NCBI GenBank assembly: GCA_023419095.1
Contig: JAEZYN010000083.1
Coordinates: forward strand, 1-54,692
Source: Bacteroidota bacterium
GTDB taxonomy: Bacteria > Bacteroidota > Bacteroidia > Flavobacteriales > Weeksellaceae
DNA length: 54,692 nucleotides
Direction of reading: 5' to 3'
Shown piece after piece: positions 8,080 through 18,832 of this stretch. Position 1 is the first letter of the stretch, and the number at the start of each line of letters is the position of its first letter. Under the pieces are notes generated by a model. It saw nothing but the letters and a program-made list of their open reading frames with translations, did not search any database and was not told the DNA's origin. A program made the translations under genes and the position numbers.

Positions 8080-10437
8080 TTATTTTTTAATTACTTTACC
8101 TGTCGCTATCACATTTCCAGTGGAATCTTTGAGCTGATACAGATAAACACCCTTCGTTAGATCAGATTTATTTAGTGTATTGTGACCTCGCACAAGGGTT
8201 GATGCAGACACTAACTTTCCTGCAGCGTCGTAGAACACCGCTTTAACCGCCGTTTCAGTTGAAATATATAAAATGTCTGTAAACGGATTGGGATAAACCG
8301 CTGTTTTATCACGGCTGGAATTTCCTGTGGCCAGCGCACCGAGGTTCATCACACCAAACGGAGAAAAGCTGGTGATGCCGCTTCCGGTGATGGTGTAAGG
8401 ATTGCTGCCGCTCACTGCGCCGGAGTTTTCCGCCGTCCAGACGCCGTTTACATAATGTCCGACGGTAGCGTTATTTGGGTTAAAGGCTCCGTTCTGTTGT
8501 GAAGCATTCCATCCTAATGAAATGGTGGCATTGCTTCCGCCTGGCGTGCCTTCCGAGATATCCCAGGTGGCATTCACCGCACCGTCGGGCGCGTTGGCAA
8601 TTCCTTCGGAGACTTTCACTGAAAACGTATCGGAAGTTCCGGAGTTCGCTAGCGTAACGGGATTGTAATTGTTGGCTGTTCCAACCGGCAGGTTTACGGT
8701 TCCTCGACCGGCATTTACGTTTTCAACATTCACGGTGCCGGTACCGCTGGTGGCGATGTAATTGTTGGCGTTGCCACCGGTTATCACAGATGAGTTTCCT
8801 TTGAGGTTTAAATTACTGTTATTAACATTAATTCTGTTATTAAGATTTGAAATTCCGAAGATGTTTAAATTTCCTGACTCTATATTCAATGGCGAGGAAA
8901 TATTGAGGTTTCGCGCGTAGGCATTACCGTTTATTTTCGGAGTTAAACCGGTCGGAATGATGGTTTCATCAACACTGTTGGGAACAACTTTCGAATTCCA
9001 GTTCTCCGGATTCGTCCATAAATTGTCTCCTAAACTGTTTGAAAATGTATAATCTCCTTTGTATTCGAAAAGGCGGACTACATAGTTAACCGTTGCAAAG
9101 AAATAAAGTTTTCCGTTCAGAATAAAAAAGTTTCGGGGATCCCCGTTGTTATAGGTTACAGGATCGATGTTTTTCACCATTTTCGTGGTTTCCTGTATTC
9201 CGTCGGTTCGCCAGATTTCACGGTCGGTAATGTAGTTGGCATCGGTAACCCCAAAGTTGAACCAAAACGAATCCTGATAGAGCGCGGTGGTGTAAATGGA
9301 CATGGTTCCGGTGATGTAGGGATATACAGCTTCTGTCAACGGCTGCAGCTTTGGGGTTAGGCGCTGCATATAAAATTTGGACTCACCTGATTTCGTGTAA
9401 ATTAAATACGCCGTGTTGTCATTGGCTTCAAAATAAGCTACACTCTGCCCTGCGGGAATTTCCTTTTCAATGACTCCCTGGTCTGTGCAGTACAGAATAT
9501 AGTCTTTGGTCTGCCCATTCCTTGAATTGGTTGTTTTCACGTAAAAGCCGCCGGCATTCTTTTCCCCGGTACCCCTTAAAAAGTCCGTTAGAGAATCTAC
9601 CGAAAGATCATACTCAAATTTTATGGTACCTGCTGTATCTAAACTGTAAAGTCCCACAACCTGATTGATAATAGCCTTAAAAAACATTTTATTGGCAGTG
9701 GATCCATAAATATCAAAAGCCTGGCTGATGGTGACCCCACTTGGATTCTGATAATCTACGAAGATACTGACATTCTGCCCGTCGTACCGGTACATCCTTG
9801 ACCCCGAAGTGATGTATAAACTGCCGTTGAATACATGATGTAGCCCTTTATTCAGAGTCATTTGCTGTATAGATACACTCCCGCCGGGGTTTCCGTCCGT
9901 TTTCCAAAGTTCCTGATTAGGTTTTCCGGCCGGAACTTTCAGGTAGTGAAACATCCCGTTGATTTCCTGGCTGTAAGGATTTTGCGGGTTACCCAATCCA
10001 TAGCCTGCATCCATATGCCGGATATTAAATGACTTGCCTTCATCAATTTTAATGGTGTTGGCTGCAGTGCCATCGGTTCTCCAAAGTTCATATAACCCGG
10101 TCGCCTTGTTTTCGAAAGTAAAATACATCCAGGTTGCGGCCGCTTTAAAATCTCTGATTCCCGAATAGGAAGTCGCATCGTAACCTTGTGTAACGGTTGC
10201 GGAAAGATTTTTTACCACCTTCGTTCCTGCAGCCGTTCCGTCTGTAATCATCAAAGGCAATGGGCTTGCGGTAGATCCCCTTCCCTGATAAAAAAGACGG
10301 TTTTGCCAGACTTCCCCCTCTTTGTCGATAATCCTGATGGGCGGTATCAATCCGGAACTGGTGGAAGTGATTTCTGTAAACTGAGCATTCCCGAAACAGA
10401 ATACTGCAGAAAACACCACAAGTAATAATTTTTTCAT
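8080..10437 (-). CDS. ELWxxDGT-repeat protein with T9SS type A sorting domain
   Basis: The 785-aa product has a signal peptide (MKKLLLVVFSAVFCFGNAQ). The N-terminal ~480 residues contain ELWxTDGT-type repeats (LPLMITDGTAAGTKVV, ELWRTDGTAANTIKI, ELWKTDGNPGGSVSI, EIWRTDGIQETTKMV), which suggest a beta-propeller-like fold. After about residue 485 a change of style (NSLGDNLWTNPENWNSKVVPNSVDE) begins a repetitive Asn/Gly-rich beta region. The C terminus is a T9SS type A domain (AVYPNPFTDILYIS...DLTKGVYLYQL, ending KVIKK). It should be exported by Sec and T9SS to the surface. Unlike the six larger adhesins it lacks the shared LVGNPYPSN module, so it belongs to a separate family. A good terminator follows. 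Confidence 0.92.
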   Translation of the reverse strand: MKKLLLVVFSAVFCFGNAQFTEITSTSSGLIPPIRIIDKEGEVWQNRLFYQGRGSTASPLPLMITDGTAAGTKVVKNLSATVTQGYDATSYSGIRDFKAAATWMYFTFENKATGLYELWRTDGTAANTIKIDEGKSFNIRHMDAGYGLGNPQNPYSQEINGMFHYLKVPAGKPNQELWKTDGNPGGSVSIQQMTLNKGLHHVFNGSLYITSGSRMYRYDGQNVSIFVDYQNPSGVTISQAFDIYGSTANKMFFKAIINQVVGLYSLDTAGTIKFEYDLSVDSLTDFLRGTGEKNAGGFYVKTTNSRNGQTKDYILYCTDQGVIEKEIPAGQSVAYFEANDNTAYLIYTKSGESKFYMQRLTPKLQPLTEAVYPYITGTMSIYTTALYQDSFWFNFGVTDANYITDREIWRTDGIQETTKMVKNIDPVTYNNGDPRNFFILNGKLYFFATVNYVVRLFEYKGDYTFSNSLGDNLWTNPENWNSKVVPNSVDETIIPTGLTPKINGNAYARNLNISSPLNIESGNLNIFGISNLNNRINVNNSNLNLKGNSSVITGGNANNYIATSGTGTVNVENVNAGRGTVNLPVGTANNYNPVTLANSGTSDTFSVKVSEGIANAPDGAVNATWDISEGTPGGSNATISLGWNASQQNGAFNPNNATVGHYVNGVWTAENSGAVSGSNPYTITGSGITSFSPFGVMNLGALATGNSSRDKTAVYPNPFTDILYISTETAVKAVFYDAAGKLVSASTLVRGHNTLNKSDLTKGVYLYQLKDSTGNVIATGKVIKK

Positions 10438-10517
10438 TTCGGTGATTTTTTTTAAGAATTTAGTCTTAAAAGTACACTACCGAAATTTTTTTGGCCTACC
10501 CTGTTTTGGGTATTTAT

Positions 10518-11501
10518 CTATATAAAAACCTCAAGAATTTCCTCAGCTTTCACTTTCCCAAAATAATTTTCGATGGGCACCGTCTGAAATAAGGTATAGA
10601 GGGAGTCTTTGTCGTGTTTTTGGCCAATGAGTTGGTTCTCGAACTCTTCGATGGGTTTCGCCGCAAAGAAGTCGCCGAAAATTTTGGCTTTTTCGATGCT
10701 TCCTTTTACCACATCCAGATGCACTTCGATGAAGCCTGCCGGAATTTTTAAACCTTTCTTGAAGTTGTAATTCGGCGAGAACCCGAAATTCCAGTCCCAG
10801 GTTTCATATTTCTCTTTTACCAGCTTTTCGATGCCTGCGATATCTTCGTCTGTAAGCTGATAAGGTTCTGCAGACGGGTTGTTCTTAATAATTTCAACCG
10901 TTAAAAGTTCTTTGAGTTCATTGGTTGTAAGCGGCGCCGGAAGATAATCGATGAGGTTCGTCACGCGCGAGCGCGTGGACTTGGTGGCTTTATCAACGAA
11001 TTTTAACGGATTTACGGTCAAAGCTTTGGCTAAGATTTCCATTTCCGAATCCAGAAGGATGGTACCGTGCTGAATCATTTTGCCCTGACGCGCCAGTTTT
11101 GCGTTACCGCTAAATTTCTTCCCGTCAACCAAAAGATCGTTGCGTCCCTGCAGGACTGCCGGTATACCTAATTTGTTCAGTACAGCCAATACGGGTTTCG
11201 TAAAGACCGAAAAATCCATGAAGTCATACTGTCCCAAAAGTGTGTGAAATGAAAAGTTCAAATTTCCCAGGTCGTGATAAACAGTACCGCCACCGGACAT
11301 GCGGCGCACCACTTTAATGTTGTTTTCACGTACATAGTCAGCATCAATCTCAGCCAATGTGTTCTGAAACTTACCTACGATAATCGATGGTGCATTCACA
11401 TAAAGTAAAAACAGATCCTCCTCCGGAAATTGGCTCAGCAGAAACTCTTCTGTGGCGATATTGAAGTAAGCATCATTCGATGGTGAATCTATTATGTACA
11501 T
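10518..11501 (-). CDS. lplA: Lipoate-protein ligase A
   Basis: The 327-aa product starts MYIIDSPSNDAYFNIATEEFLL. It activates lipoate with ATP and transfers it to lipoyl domains of 2-oxoacid dehydrogenases and the glycine cleavage H protein. Landmarks are KVVRRMSGGGTVYHDLGNLNFSF (the lipoate-binding RRxxGGG loop), GRNDLLVDGKKFSGNAKLA (with the conserved lysine) and QHGTILL. A C-terminal accessory domain follows. An upstream in-frame ATG at 11546 would add 15 residues, but a promoter element (11517-11525) lies inside that stretch and family members start with this MYI-type N terminus, so 11501 is chosen. Confidence 0.94.
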   Translation of the reverse strand: MYIIDSPSNDAYFNIATEEFLLSQFPEEDLFLLYVNAPSIIVGKFQNTLAEIDADYVRENNIKVVRRMSGGGTVYHDLGNLNFSFHTLLGQYDFMDFSVFTKPVLAVLNKLGIPAVLQGRNDLLVDGKKFSGNAKLARQGKMIQHGTILLDSEMEILAKALTVNPLKFVDKATKSTRSRVTNLIDYLPAPLTTNELKELLTVEIIKNNPSAEPYQLTDEDIAGIEKLVKEKYETWDWNFGFSPNYNFKKGLKIPAGFIEVHLDVVKGSIEKAKIFGDFFAAKPIEEFENQLIGQKHDKDSLYTLFQTVPIENYFGKVKAEEILEVFI

Positions 11502-11516
11502 AAATAAAAATTTGCC

Positions 11517-11525
11517 GCAAAAATA
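11517..11525 (-). promoter_or_regulatory. Promoter of lplA
   Basis: In the minus-strand sense the -7 element is TATTTTTGC. A TTG at 11544-11546 lies 18 nt upstream, matching the TTG-N(~19)-TAnnTTTG pattern. It supports the internal start at 11501. Confidence 0.65.
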
Positions 11526-11569
11526 CGGCAAATTCATTTGAAACAATAGTTTACAAAAACTGTAAATTA

Positions 11570-14500
11570 TCAGTTCACCATCTTTTTACTAATGGTAACG
11601 CCATCGGCTGTAGTTATTTTAAATATCAATACCTGATTGACCTGACTTAATGGTAAACGCACTTCTTTCGCGCGGATATTTCTGGCATTCGACACCAGTC
11701 TTCCGTTCATGTCGTAAGCCTCCACCTGGTCTAAATTTACATCTGAAGACCTCACGACTGCTTCTCCGTTTTGTTTAAATAATAAAATTCCATTGCCCTG
11801 CGCAGAATCGTTAGCCGATAGCACGCCGCTGGCATAGACGATTTCGAAACGCGAACTGAACGCACCGGCCTCTGAACTGAAACTGTAGGGCGACTGCTGC
11901 AGATTATGCGTTGTTCCGTTTTGTTTGTCCTTTATGTAAACAGCCTGTCCATTAGCGAAAATTCCGTCTTTTTCAGCTAAAGTAATCGTGTAAATACCGG
12001 CTGTGAGCGTCCGGAAATGAAGCGGTACAATATCTGATGGCTGGAACGGTGCGCGACCCTGGATGATATATTCGGAATCATTCACCCACGAGGTAAGGGC
12101 TGTGGTACCATCGCCAAGATATTTACCGTCTGTCCGGTCAACACCATTGTCTGCCGAATCCATATACGCAATAAGCGTTTGACCAAAGGTCCCGGCTGTA
12201 TTCGTCACATTTAGCCAAATCCTGCTTCGGTCCTCAGCCTGGGCCCCCCGGAAGAACTGGTTTTTATTGTCCGTGGTTCGCATGGCATTATTAAAAATAA
12301 GCTGACCCGTGCCACCAGCTTTTTTCTGAACCAAGAATCCCTGTCCAACTTGTATAATTCCATTTGGCTTTTCAGATGGAATGAAGTCGGGGTTTGAGCT
12401 AGGCACTGCAGTTCCACCTGCAGAAGTATAGGTTGCATAATATGCGCTGGTGTCTCCAGGATCCGTAGAATTTCTGCGTCTCCAAAAGTAGAGCGTACCT
12501 TCAATTTCAGCGGCATTGGTCTGAAGCAGTTTAATAGCCTCGATGGTAGATGCGTAAGGATTCGCGACCATATTATAGCCATTCTTTTCGCCACTCAACG
12601 TTACACTGACAGGTCCGTTGGTGGGGGTTCCGGTGAAGATACCGGTCCATCTTTGTGGAGGTGTGGTAACACTATAAGAGACGTGAGTATTGCGCATCCT
12701 GATTAAAAATGCCTGGCCTGCACTGAAAAGTGTGGTAGCAGGAGGTACCGTGTTAAATAGGTCTGTGGCTGTATTATAGGTATAGAACCGGTCTGCAAGC
12801 GTCTGAGGTGAAAACTGCTGCAGCGTTTGACTGCCGTAAAGTGGAGAGCCCCACATGGTATAGTCGAGACGGTAAAGTGGCGAACTGTTTCGTTTGACGG
12901 TGATAATACCGTTGTTCACTTCATTTTGAGTTTGTAGCAGGTTTGAATTACTTTCCATGGTCAGTGCGGCGCCGGGTGTTACGGTAAGAGAGCCTGTCAA
13001 AATGATGTTTTTGCCGCCGGGCACTGTTACTTTAGCATTGTTTGCTACGGTAAGCCTGCATGCCAGTAAGTCCTCAGTAGGAGAATAATCATTTAAAATC
13101 ACAACTTCTGTACGCACATCCGGTAAACCGTTGGTCCATCCACTTCCGTCAAAAACCGTTGTTTTCGTACCGACAGTGATGGTATTGGTAAACGCTTCGC
13201 CACAATTTGCATTTCCTACAACTGCCCTAAAGTAGGTCTTATCTGTGATGATTCCTGCCAATAAGCCTGTAAGAGTGGTAGAAGTACTGTTGATTGTTTC
13301 TGAATTACTGAAGTCTTCAAAATAAGATTTTTGCCAGTACAGCACACTGTCGCTGTTTCCGCTGAGCGTAATATCATCTGGTGGATATGAGGCACACGCG
13401 ACCGTATTGGGAATGGATATAGTGCCCGCTTTTACGCCGGGTAATATTGTTACCGCAGCTGAGTTATCCGTTGCAATACCGTTGGCATCTTTCACAGTAA
13501 GCGAATAGGTGAACGGCCCTCCGGCTGTGACTGAAGGTGCAGTTGCGGTAGATCCGGTTTCCAGACCATCGGACCATTGATAAGTGAATGGCATATCGCC
13601 GCCGGTAACCTGCGCTGACAAAAGGGCTTCCTGGCCTTCACAATAGTTTCCACCACCAGTGACCGTAACCATATAAGGTCCACCTTTGATTCCTGTGAAG
13701 TAAGATATTTCTCCGCTAGGCAGTGCAGCCCCAGCGGCGGTAAGTGTTAGGTTCTCTAAGGGTGCAAAACGTTTCCACGGGTTAGTTTGCTGATTAAAAG
13801 TTCCAATGAGTTGCGCCGCAGCCATCGTATTTTCCGGAACCAAAACCTCAGGCTTAAGATATTTTGCGGCCACGGTCGCTACTGCATTCGTCATGCCCGA
13901 AGGCAGGATTTTCCAGTAGCGGCTGATGTAGTTTTCACGGCTATGATTGTCCGGATGAATGTCATCCGTTAAAGAAACCGCAAGTTCGGCTCCTGCAGCA
14001 AATGATCCCGAGGTAATATTAACTTCGACAGGACTGTATGCTGGCGATGAGGTGAGTTCTCCGACTGGGAAAAAATAACTTCCGATTGCAGAAAACGGAC
14101 GTTTAACCATACCTGTTCCGTCGGCTGAAATCATGGCAGACGTTCCGAAAGTGCCTGTTACATCGCCACCACTAAGTGTAAGATTATTGGAGCCAAGAAC
14201 TACGACACCCTTTGCAAGGTTCAGTGTTCCGCCTATGGTGACATCTTTATTTAACAGTAAATTATTTTTTGGTTTATTTACGTCAAGATTATTTAAGACG
14301 ATAGAAGCACCTCCTCCAATCTTCTGATCTTCGTCGCCGATAAGCCTGAAAGTTTTTTTGGTGAGATCTACTGCGCTGTTAAAAGTGAGATTCCCACGAA
14401 CATTCAGGTCGGTTGGCACTACCGTTCCGGTACCTGAGAAAATGAGATTATAATACGCTTGGAAAGATGTCCCGTTCGGTGCGGGCAATTTCTGGTTGGT

Positions 14501-17500
14501 TCCGGAAAGCTCCAGGGTGTTAGGTGTAAGACCAAAAAGTGTAGTGCCGGAATTAGTGAAAACGCCTTTGATCTTTGCATAATTGTTATCCAACGCCCTT
14601 AGCGACGCTCCTGCTGCAACTTCCAGATTATTAAATACGGTACTGCCAGCCATGGTAGCATTTGCGGACATGAAAACAACTTTGGCATCGCCAGAGCCTG
14701 AATTGAATGTTCCGTTGTTGATCCACGCGCCTTCAGCTCCGTATATGCTTAATGTTTCATTATCCGGATTGTTTACAATGCCGCCTGGTTGAATAATTAA
14801 GTGTTTTGCTTTCGACCCTGGATTTAAATTAGGGGGTGTAGTTGTTTGGGGGATGTACAGGGTTGTTGCTTCGGATGGAGTTCCAGTTGGGGTCCAGTTC
14901 TCTGCTGTGATCCATGAGTTGCTCTTAGAGCCATTCCATACAAGAACAAGTGGATCTGTACCGGTTCCTTCTAGATATTCATCTAAAGTAATAGACACTT
15001 TGCCGAAGGTACTTTGGAAATACACTGCAAGGTTAGCATTACTGATCTCAACCCAATTTTCGCCCGGATTAGAATTTGATCTTCCTTGCTCGAATTCTTT
15101 AGTTTCAGTTCTTGCCCAAAAAACCAGCTTTGACTCATTATTCTCGTTCAGTTCGCCGTCTAAATAGTGTTGTCTGATCACGGCTTTTGTGTTGGCCGCA
15201 CCGGTCTGGATAATGTCATAATAGCGGTTTATGGCTCCTTTGCGCCAGCCGGGGGCAGCGCCGATGATCACTTTCGCGCTCATTGAAGTGGGTAATGTAC
15301 CCGCGTTAGTGAAGAGGATTGATGAATCCGGGTGACCAAAAGTGTATAAAATATTAGGGATTAACTGATAGTTTCTTGTAATAATACCCGTTACATCACC
15401 TATGCCGGTATTCGTGGCATCAGGTCCCATGCTGAGCGTGAATGTGCCCATGTCCAAAGATCCTTTCGTAGGTGACGGAGACGGATTTGCTTTGGGTAAT
15501 TCCAACGCACCGTTTACAGTGATGTTACCGCCAGCGTTTGTTCCTGCGGAAGACCTGAGGCTGATGTTGGTGTAGGTGCCTGGGACTAAAGTTTGTGCAG
15601 TAGCCGGAGCATCAAGTATCAACGTGCCGGTTCCGGTAAATGTTTTTCCGGAAGGAAAGGGGGCGGCTGAGGTATTCTGCGTGTGAAGCTCACCATTTAT
15701 GCTGATGGATGAGAGTGTACCGGAAAGCAAATTTGTACCGAGATTCACCTGCTGGCTAAGGCCTACACTCAGTGACCCGTTTACTGCAATGTTGCTGGTA
15801 ATGTCAACAGTACTGGAATTTGTGGCCGAAAACGGTACGGAAAAATTGTTTAAAAGGTTTGTGCTTCCGGGAGTGGTTTGGTCTAGGCTTATTGTTTTGG
15901 TGCCGGTTCCTGTTACCGTAAGATTTGATGTAGCACTACCTTTGATTCCGCCCGCCACTATATTGTTCACCGGGCCGTTCAGCGTCAGGGTATTGTTGTT
16001 AACGGAAAGCTTTCCAGTATTAAAGGTCAGCGGTCCGTTCACGGTCAGGTTACCGTTCATATTTGCATTTCCGTGCAATACAAAATCTTCGGCAACGCCC
16101 TGGAACTGTACAAAATTGTTGTTTGGATTTGCCGAAACTGTAATGTCATCCAGCGCAAATTCATCGGCTGTGCCCGCTGTTACCGTGCTTCCTGTCCATT
16201 TTAAATAATAGAAAGCATTAGGCTGAATATTAAGTCCGGTAACAGTAACTACACGGTAACTAGCTTTCCATGCAGGATTTTCATTGGCTGCGGCAGGTGA
16301 AAAAACGTTCAGCTGGCTGACGTCTGTGAATATGCTGTTGTCTGCAGAGTGGCTGAAATTAAAACTGGACGAACCCGCTTGGTCATTGTAGACGTAAACC
16401 TTATATCCAATACTCAGTGACGTAATAGGCGCTGAAGTTTGGTTTTGCATCCTCAGTGTTACAGAGCCGGGGTTGAAATCATTAGCCGTAGGCTGAATTC
16501 CAAGTGCGGCGTTACCCGCGGGTGTTATAAAAGAGTAAACGCCGCCTGCGGAGACGCCGCCATTGCTGCTGCCGCGCTGAAAACCGGGATTGGTATTGAT
16601 CCCGCCTAATACTAAATCGCCGTCTGCGAGCCCTCTCACAGACCATGCATTAGCGTTGAGCTGACCTGCGGCAGGGTTCAGGTCAAAGCCGATGCCGGTA
16701 AAAGGGCCATTATTTACCAGGTCTGTAGTTGTGTCAAAATTTATTGTATGTACGGTATCAGTGCTCAAAATCTGCCAGCCCAAAGCCCTGTTCAGTGTGC
16801 GCTGATTTCCGGTTGCAGGATTTGTAATGAGGTAATTAGAAGTAGCCGTGGAACCATTAAATTCATATACCGCAACATGATAAACTGTATTTCCAGCCAG
16901 ATTTGTTACATTAACCCAATTTCCGTTGCCAGAATAAACGACATAATTTCCACTGCCAATTTGTGATCCGGAACCGAACGCAGCGTTGGCTGTATATGCT
17001 GTTCCATCGGTGGGCTGAGCATTTACGGGATTCAGGGCACGCAAAAGCACCAGACGGGCATTTCCATCACCTTTCGTCCAGTTTATGGTAAAACCTGAAG
17101 AACTTACATTGCTGAAGGTTACGTTTGAGGCCTGTGTTGTGGGTTCTGCAGCCATTACGGTAAATTCGTCCGCGCCCATATCAGGAGTGGAAGCACTTCG
17201 GGTTTGCTGATCGATATCTATAGTGACCGCTGCTAATGCCTGCCCTTTATTATCTAACGCGGAATTATTCGCAGGTGGTAGATGAAGGTCATCAACGCTC
17301 GCGAACTGAGGTAGAACGTTTAGTGAATTTTGATCTTTCCCGGTGGCATTTCGCCAGTTTGCGAGGGTTGTCTGTCTTCCGCCCAAATACCCGATAGTTT
17401 GCGCATGGTAATTATTAGAGTTAATAAATGAAAAAGCAGATGCATCCACGGCGGAGTAAACTGCATAGCTAGTTTCATTATTACCTAAAGTTGATATGTT

Positions 17501-18781
17501 TGTAAATATATTATTGCGGATATCTAAGCCAGAACCGCCTGCAATATAGAGTGCAGATGACTCGCCGTTCTGTGCTGTATTCATCGCTACTGTATTGTGG
17601 TAAATCTTAGTCCCGGTGCCGTTGGCAATGTAGATGCCATGCGCTGTTTGTGTGCTACTGCCGGTACTCGCGATATTGCCAATGAAATTATTGACTAGTG
17701 ATACACCGGAAGAGGATGCGGAAATATTAAGTTCGATGCCGTAAATCGGTCCACCAACATTGTTCCGCACATTGGTAATCCGGTTTTCGGTTATTTCAAC
17801 TTGCGTACTGTTTCCGCTGATACTGATTACACGTCCATCGTATCTTCCTGTGGTCTTGAAATCCTGAAAGGTATTTCGGCGGATGTACGTTTGACTGCCG
17901 TTCTCAATGTAAAGGCCAAGTTGGCTGTTCGAACTGCTTGTGTTGGCAAAGCCGACAAAATTGTTATCCGTTATTGAGACATTTGAGGAATTGGTAAACT
18001 GAAGAGGAACATTGGGTTTCTGTGCATCGTTCGTACTGCCCATCTGATTACCGTTAACGGTAATACCTGTTGTTCTGAGGCTGCTGTTCCCGCTAACAAT
18101 GATTCCTTGGCGTACATTCACAAATTCATTATTATTAAATGTCAGATTGGAGTGTGCTGCCGTAGCCACGCTGCCGCCCAGTGCATTATTCCCGCCAATG
18201 GCGTTGCTGCCCACAAAAATTCCGGACAACTGTATTCCATACTGGCTTAGGTTCTGCATCTGTAGTTTGGTGTTGAGAATACGTATATTATTGGCGCTGT
18301 TGGTTCCCAACGATGCGATCCACACTGTGGTTCTGGCACTGTATTCCACACCATCATTGTTTAGGATGGTAAGGTTCCGTGATGTCCCGCCGGAAACATT
18401 GGATCCGTCGATGATGATATTATCCGCGCCTTCCAACTGGAAAACGGCAGGCATACCGGTATAAGTATTCGCGTTGGTCGCAGATATGATGACGTTTTTA
18501 CCTGTGCTGGGTTTGATGCGCAGCGTATTTACAGTACTGCTACCGCTGTACTGCAGTATTTTAACGGGAAAGTTTTCGCCGGTAGAATTATTATAGACAT
18601 CATCATTGAGCAGGAAAGTCACAGGGCCACTTACACCCACTGTGTTGATTCGGTTAATTGCCGCTGTAATCGTGTTGAAAGGCGCGGGCTGGGACTTGCC
18701 GATGATATATGTGCCGGAAAGTGCCTGTGAAAAACAGAGTGCCGACAAAAAAGCGAGAACAACAAATAGTATTTTCTTCAT
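11570..18781 (-). CDS. Giant T9SS adhesin-like protein (2403 aa)
   Basis: The signal peptide is MKKILFVVLAFLSALCFSQ. Residues about 30-540 form a right-handed parallel beta-helix-like region (NNIRILNTKL, NLTILNNDGVEY, ITDNNFVGF, IEITENRITNV-type turns, ending DMGADEF). An FN3-like unit follows at about 545-670 (VSSSGFTINWTKGDGNARLVLLRA). After a jelly-roll-like segment come long Asn/Thr-rich filamentous repeats (NLTVNGPLTFNTGKLSVNNN and similar) up to about 1650, then a PKD-like domain (FTYQWSDGL). From about residue 1930 comes the module shared with the other array members: YTMWGSPLYG, NMVANPYASTIEAI, GTLYFWRR, VGQGFLVQKK, GIFANGQAVYIKDK, SRFEIVYASGVL and a T9SS tail ending ISKKMVN. It is probably a surface adhesin or filament. 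It is transcribed after the small anchor protein at 18833, 51 nt upstream. Confidence 0.93.
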   Translation of the reverse strand: MKKILFVVLAFLSALCFSQALSGTYIIGKSQPAPFNTITAAINRINTVGVSGPVTFLLNDDVYNNSTGENFPVKILQYSGSSTVNTLRIKPSTGKNVIISATNANTYTGMPAVFQLEGADNIIIDGSNVSGGTSRNLTILNNDGVEYSARTTVWIASLGTNSANNIRILNTKLQMQNLSQYGIQLSGIFVGSNAIGGNNALGGSVATAAHSNLTFNNNEFVNVRQGIIVSGNSSLRTTGITVNGNQMGSTNDAQKPNVPLQFTNSSNVSITDNNFVGFANTSSSNSQLGLYIENGSQTYIRRNTFQDFKTTGRYDGRVISISGNSTQVEITENRITNVRNNVGGPIYGIELNISASSSGVSLVNNFIGNIASTGSSTQTAHGIYIANGTGTKIYHNTVAMNTAQNGESSALYIAGGSGLDIRNNIFTNISTLGNNETSYAVYSAVDASAFSFINSNNYHAQTIGYLGGRQTTLANWRNATGKDQNSLNVLPQFASVDDLHLPPANNSALDNKGQALAAVTIDIDQQTRSASTPDMGADEFTVMAAEPTTQASNVTFSNVSSSGFTINWTKGDGNARLVLLRALNPVNAQPTDGTAYTANAAFGSGSQIGSGNYVVYSGNGNWVNVTNLAGNTVYHVAVYEFNGSTATSNYLITNPATGNQRTLNRALGWQILSTDTVHTINFDTTTDLVNNGPFTGIGFDLNPAAGQLNANAWSVRGLADGDLVLGGINTNPGFQRGSSNGGVSAGGVYSFITPAGNAALGIQPTANDFNPGSVTLRMQNQTSAPITSLSIGYKVYVYNDQAGSSSFNFSHSADNSIFTDVSQLNVFSPAAANENPAWKASYRVVTVTGLNIQPNAFYYLKWTGSTVTAGTADEFALDDITVSANPNNNFVQFQGVAEDFVLHGNANMNGNLTVNGPLTFNTGKLSVNNNTLTLNGPVNNIVAGGIKGSATSNLTVTGTGTKTISLDQTTPGSTNLLNNFSVPFSATNSSTVDITSNIAVNGSLSVGLSQQVNLGTNLLSGTLSSISINGELHTQNTSAAPFPSGKTFTGTGTLILDAPATAQTLVPGTYTNISLRSSAGTNAGGNITVNGALELPKANPSPSPTKGSLDMGTFTLSMGPDATNTGIGDVTGIITRNYQLIPNILYTFGHPDSSILFTNAGTLPTSMSAKVIIGAAPGWRKGAINRYYDIIQTGAANTKAVIRQHYLDGELNENNESKLVFWARTETKEFEQGRSNSNPGENWVEISNANLAVYFQSTFGKVSITLDEYLEGTGTDPLVLVWNGSKSNSWITAENWTPTGTPSEATTLYIPQTTTPPNLNPGSKAKHLIIQPGGIVNNPDNETLSIYGAEGAWINNGTFNSGSGDAKVVFMSANATMAGSTVFNNLEVAAGASLRALDNNYAKIKGVFTNSGTTLFGLTPNTLELSGTNQKLPAPNGTSFQAYYNLIFSGTGTVVPTDLNVRGNLTFNSAVDLTKKTFRLIGDEDQKIGGGASIVLNNLDVNKPKNNLLLNKDVTIGGTLNLAKGVVVLGSNNLTLSGGDVTGTFGTSAMISADGTGMVKRPFSAIGSYFFPVGELTSSPAYSPVEVNITSGSFAAGAELAVSLTDDIHPDNHSRENYISRYWKILPSGMTNAVATVAAKYLKPEVLVPENTMAAAQLIGTFNQQTNPWKRFAPLENLTLTAAGAALPSGEISYFTGIKGGPYMVTVTGGGNYCEGQEALLSAQVTGGDMPFTYQWSDGLETGSTATAPSVTAGGPFTYSLTVKDANGIATDNSAAVTILPGVKAGTISIPNTVACASYPPDDITLSGNSDSVLYWQKSYFEDFSNSETINSTSTTLTGLLAGIITDKTYFRAVVGNANCGEAFTNTITVGTKTTVFDGSGWTNGLPDVRTEVVILNDYSPTEDLLACRLTVANNAKVTVPGGKNIILTGSLTVTPGAALTMESNSNLLQTQNEVNNGIITVKRNSSPLYRLDYTMWGSPLYGSQTLQQFSPQTLADRFYTYNTATDLFNTVPPATTLFSAGQAFLIRMRNTHVSYSVTTPPQRWTGIFTGTPTNGPVSVTLSGEKNGYNMVANPYASTIEAIKLLQTNAAEIEGTLYFWRRRNSTDPGDTSAYYATYTSAGGTAVPSSNPDFIPSEKPNGIIQVGQGFLVQKKAGGTGQLIFNNAMRTTDNKNQFFRGAQAEDRSRIWLNVTNTAGTFGQTLIAYMDSADNGVDRTDGKYLGDGTTALTSWVNDSEYIIQGRAPFQPSDIVPLHFRTLTAGIYTITLAEKDGIFANGQAVYIKDKQNGTTHNLQQSPYSFSSEAGAFSSRFEIVYASGVLSANDSAQGNGILLFKQNGEAVVRSSDVNLDQVEAYDMNGRLVSNARNIRAKEVRLPLSQVNQVLIFKITTADGVTISKKMVN

Positions 18782-18832
18782 AACGGATGTAAAATGGTTG
18801 GGAAAAATGGAACAGGGATTTTTGCAATACAG